A stretch of 31,945 nt of DNA, taken from the NCBI GenBank assembly GCA_021648045.1, contig JAKITM010000017.1, forward strand, positions 1 through 31,945, written 5' to 3'. Position 1 is the stretch's first letter. Every line of letters begins with the position of its first letter. The DNA is from Lysobacterales bacterium. GTDB lineage: Bacteria > Pseudomonadota > Gammaproteobacteria > Xanthomonadales > SZUA-36. The notes under the pieces were generated by a model. It did no database searches, was not told the DNA's origin, and was given only the letters and a program-made list of their open reading frames with translations. The translations under genes and the position numbers were made by a program. Shown here one piece after another: positions 31,777 through 31,945 of this stretch.

Positions 31777-31945
31777 ATGCTTAGAACAGATGCCAGAAAG
31801 CGCAGCACCGAAGTGCAACAACACAATCGGGAACAGACCATTCGGTTGTTCGCTGATGGAATGAGCCGTTATGAGATCGCTCGGGTCATTGATGTACACT
31901 ATGCCACGGTGGGTGACTGGATTCGGCGGTATGAAAAGGGTGGCC
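31777..31945 (+). mobile_element. IS630-type transposase gene, N-terminal part (cut by window end)
   Basis: The frame from the ATG at 31777 stays open to the window end (56 codons). It encodes a helix-turn-helix: REQTIRLFADGMSRYEIARV, then IDVHYATVGDWIRRYEKGG, which is the HTH_23/29-type N-terminus of IS630-family transposases (pattern 'R..A..L...G.S...IA..L.V...TV..W...Y...G'). The DDE catalytic part lies outside the window. GGGAGC precedes the ATG too closely for a good ribosome site (GGGAG ends two bases before the ATG). TATAAT lies 7 bp further upstream. Confidence 0.75.

Noticed and set aside
1..31945. CRISPR arrays, tRNA or rRNA genes, phage structural genes
   Set aside because: No regularly spaced repeats, cloverleaf or rRNA-like sequence, or phage morphogenesis genes were seen on either strand.

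Overview
The window looks like chromosomal DNA from a free-living, probably aquatic or marine, gammaproteobacterium. The main pointers are a Kdo kinase next to a family-9 heptosyltransferase and a DUF6165 gene (LPS inner core), pdxH, an YbdG-type MscS channel, many lipoproteins and exported enzymes, and secreted proteins with thrombospondin type 3, FG-GAP and RTX calcium-binding repeats. GC content is moderate by eye. I cannot fix the genus. I saw no rRNA, tRNA, CRISPR array or prophage.

Layout. 1-0.5 kb: the 3' end of a TSP3-repeat exported protein, then a scrambled mobile-element remnant (IS66 transposase piece joined in frame to a group II intron RT piece). 0.5-4 kb: minus-strand cyclophilin/PhyH dioxygenase pair, plus-strand alpha/beta hydrolase, and a minus-strand SPFH membrane protein whose stop overlaps the start of a 56-residue Arc-like ribbon-helix-helix gene; a TGATATC inverted repeat lies upstream. 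4.2-6.7 kb: a plus-strand unit of a mini-lipoprotein, a DUF885 metallopeptidase-like lipoprotein and an ICMT-like methyltransferase; the mini-lipoprotein resembles the leader of its neighbour. 6.8-10.5 kb: an MBL-fold protein and KdkA (minus), GT9 heptosyltransferase and a small Cys/Lys-rich secreted protein (plus), DUF6165 (minus).

10.5-14.5 kb is an accessory-looking block: an XRE antitoxin with only the tail of its HigB/RelE-type toxin left, a DUF389 membrane protein fused to a META-like domain, a REP-like hairpin, and an apparently intact hipBA module behind a palindromic operator. 14.6-24 kb is mostly housekeeping or conserved hypothetical: pdxH, a lipoprotein, an MscS channel, DUF4399, GFA, a methyltransferase, a membrane protein, a large S9 peptidase, a YugP-like zinc peptidase and a lipoprotein. 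24.0-24.4 kb holds two short gene remnants (TetR-like tail; D-Ala-D-Ala carboxypeptidase tail).

24.4-31.5 kb is a two-gene minus-strand unit and the most unusual part. A ~1,320-residue exported diheme DHOR-type oxidoreductase has a very long N-terminal extension that begins with two ~98-residue repeats of identical cysteine spacing. Downstream lies a ~1,000-residue exported protein with FG-GAP/VCBS repeats, a helical middle and C-terminal RTX nonapeptides. They look like an extracytoplasmic redox enzyme plus a calcium-binding surface partner, but no function can be assigned. The window ends inside an IS630-type transposase gene.
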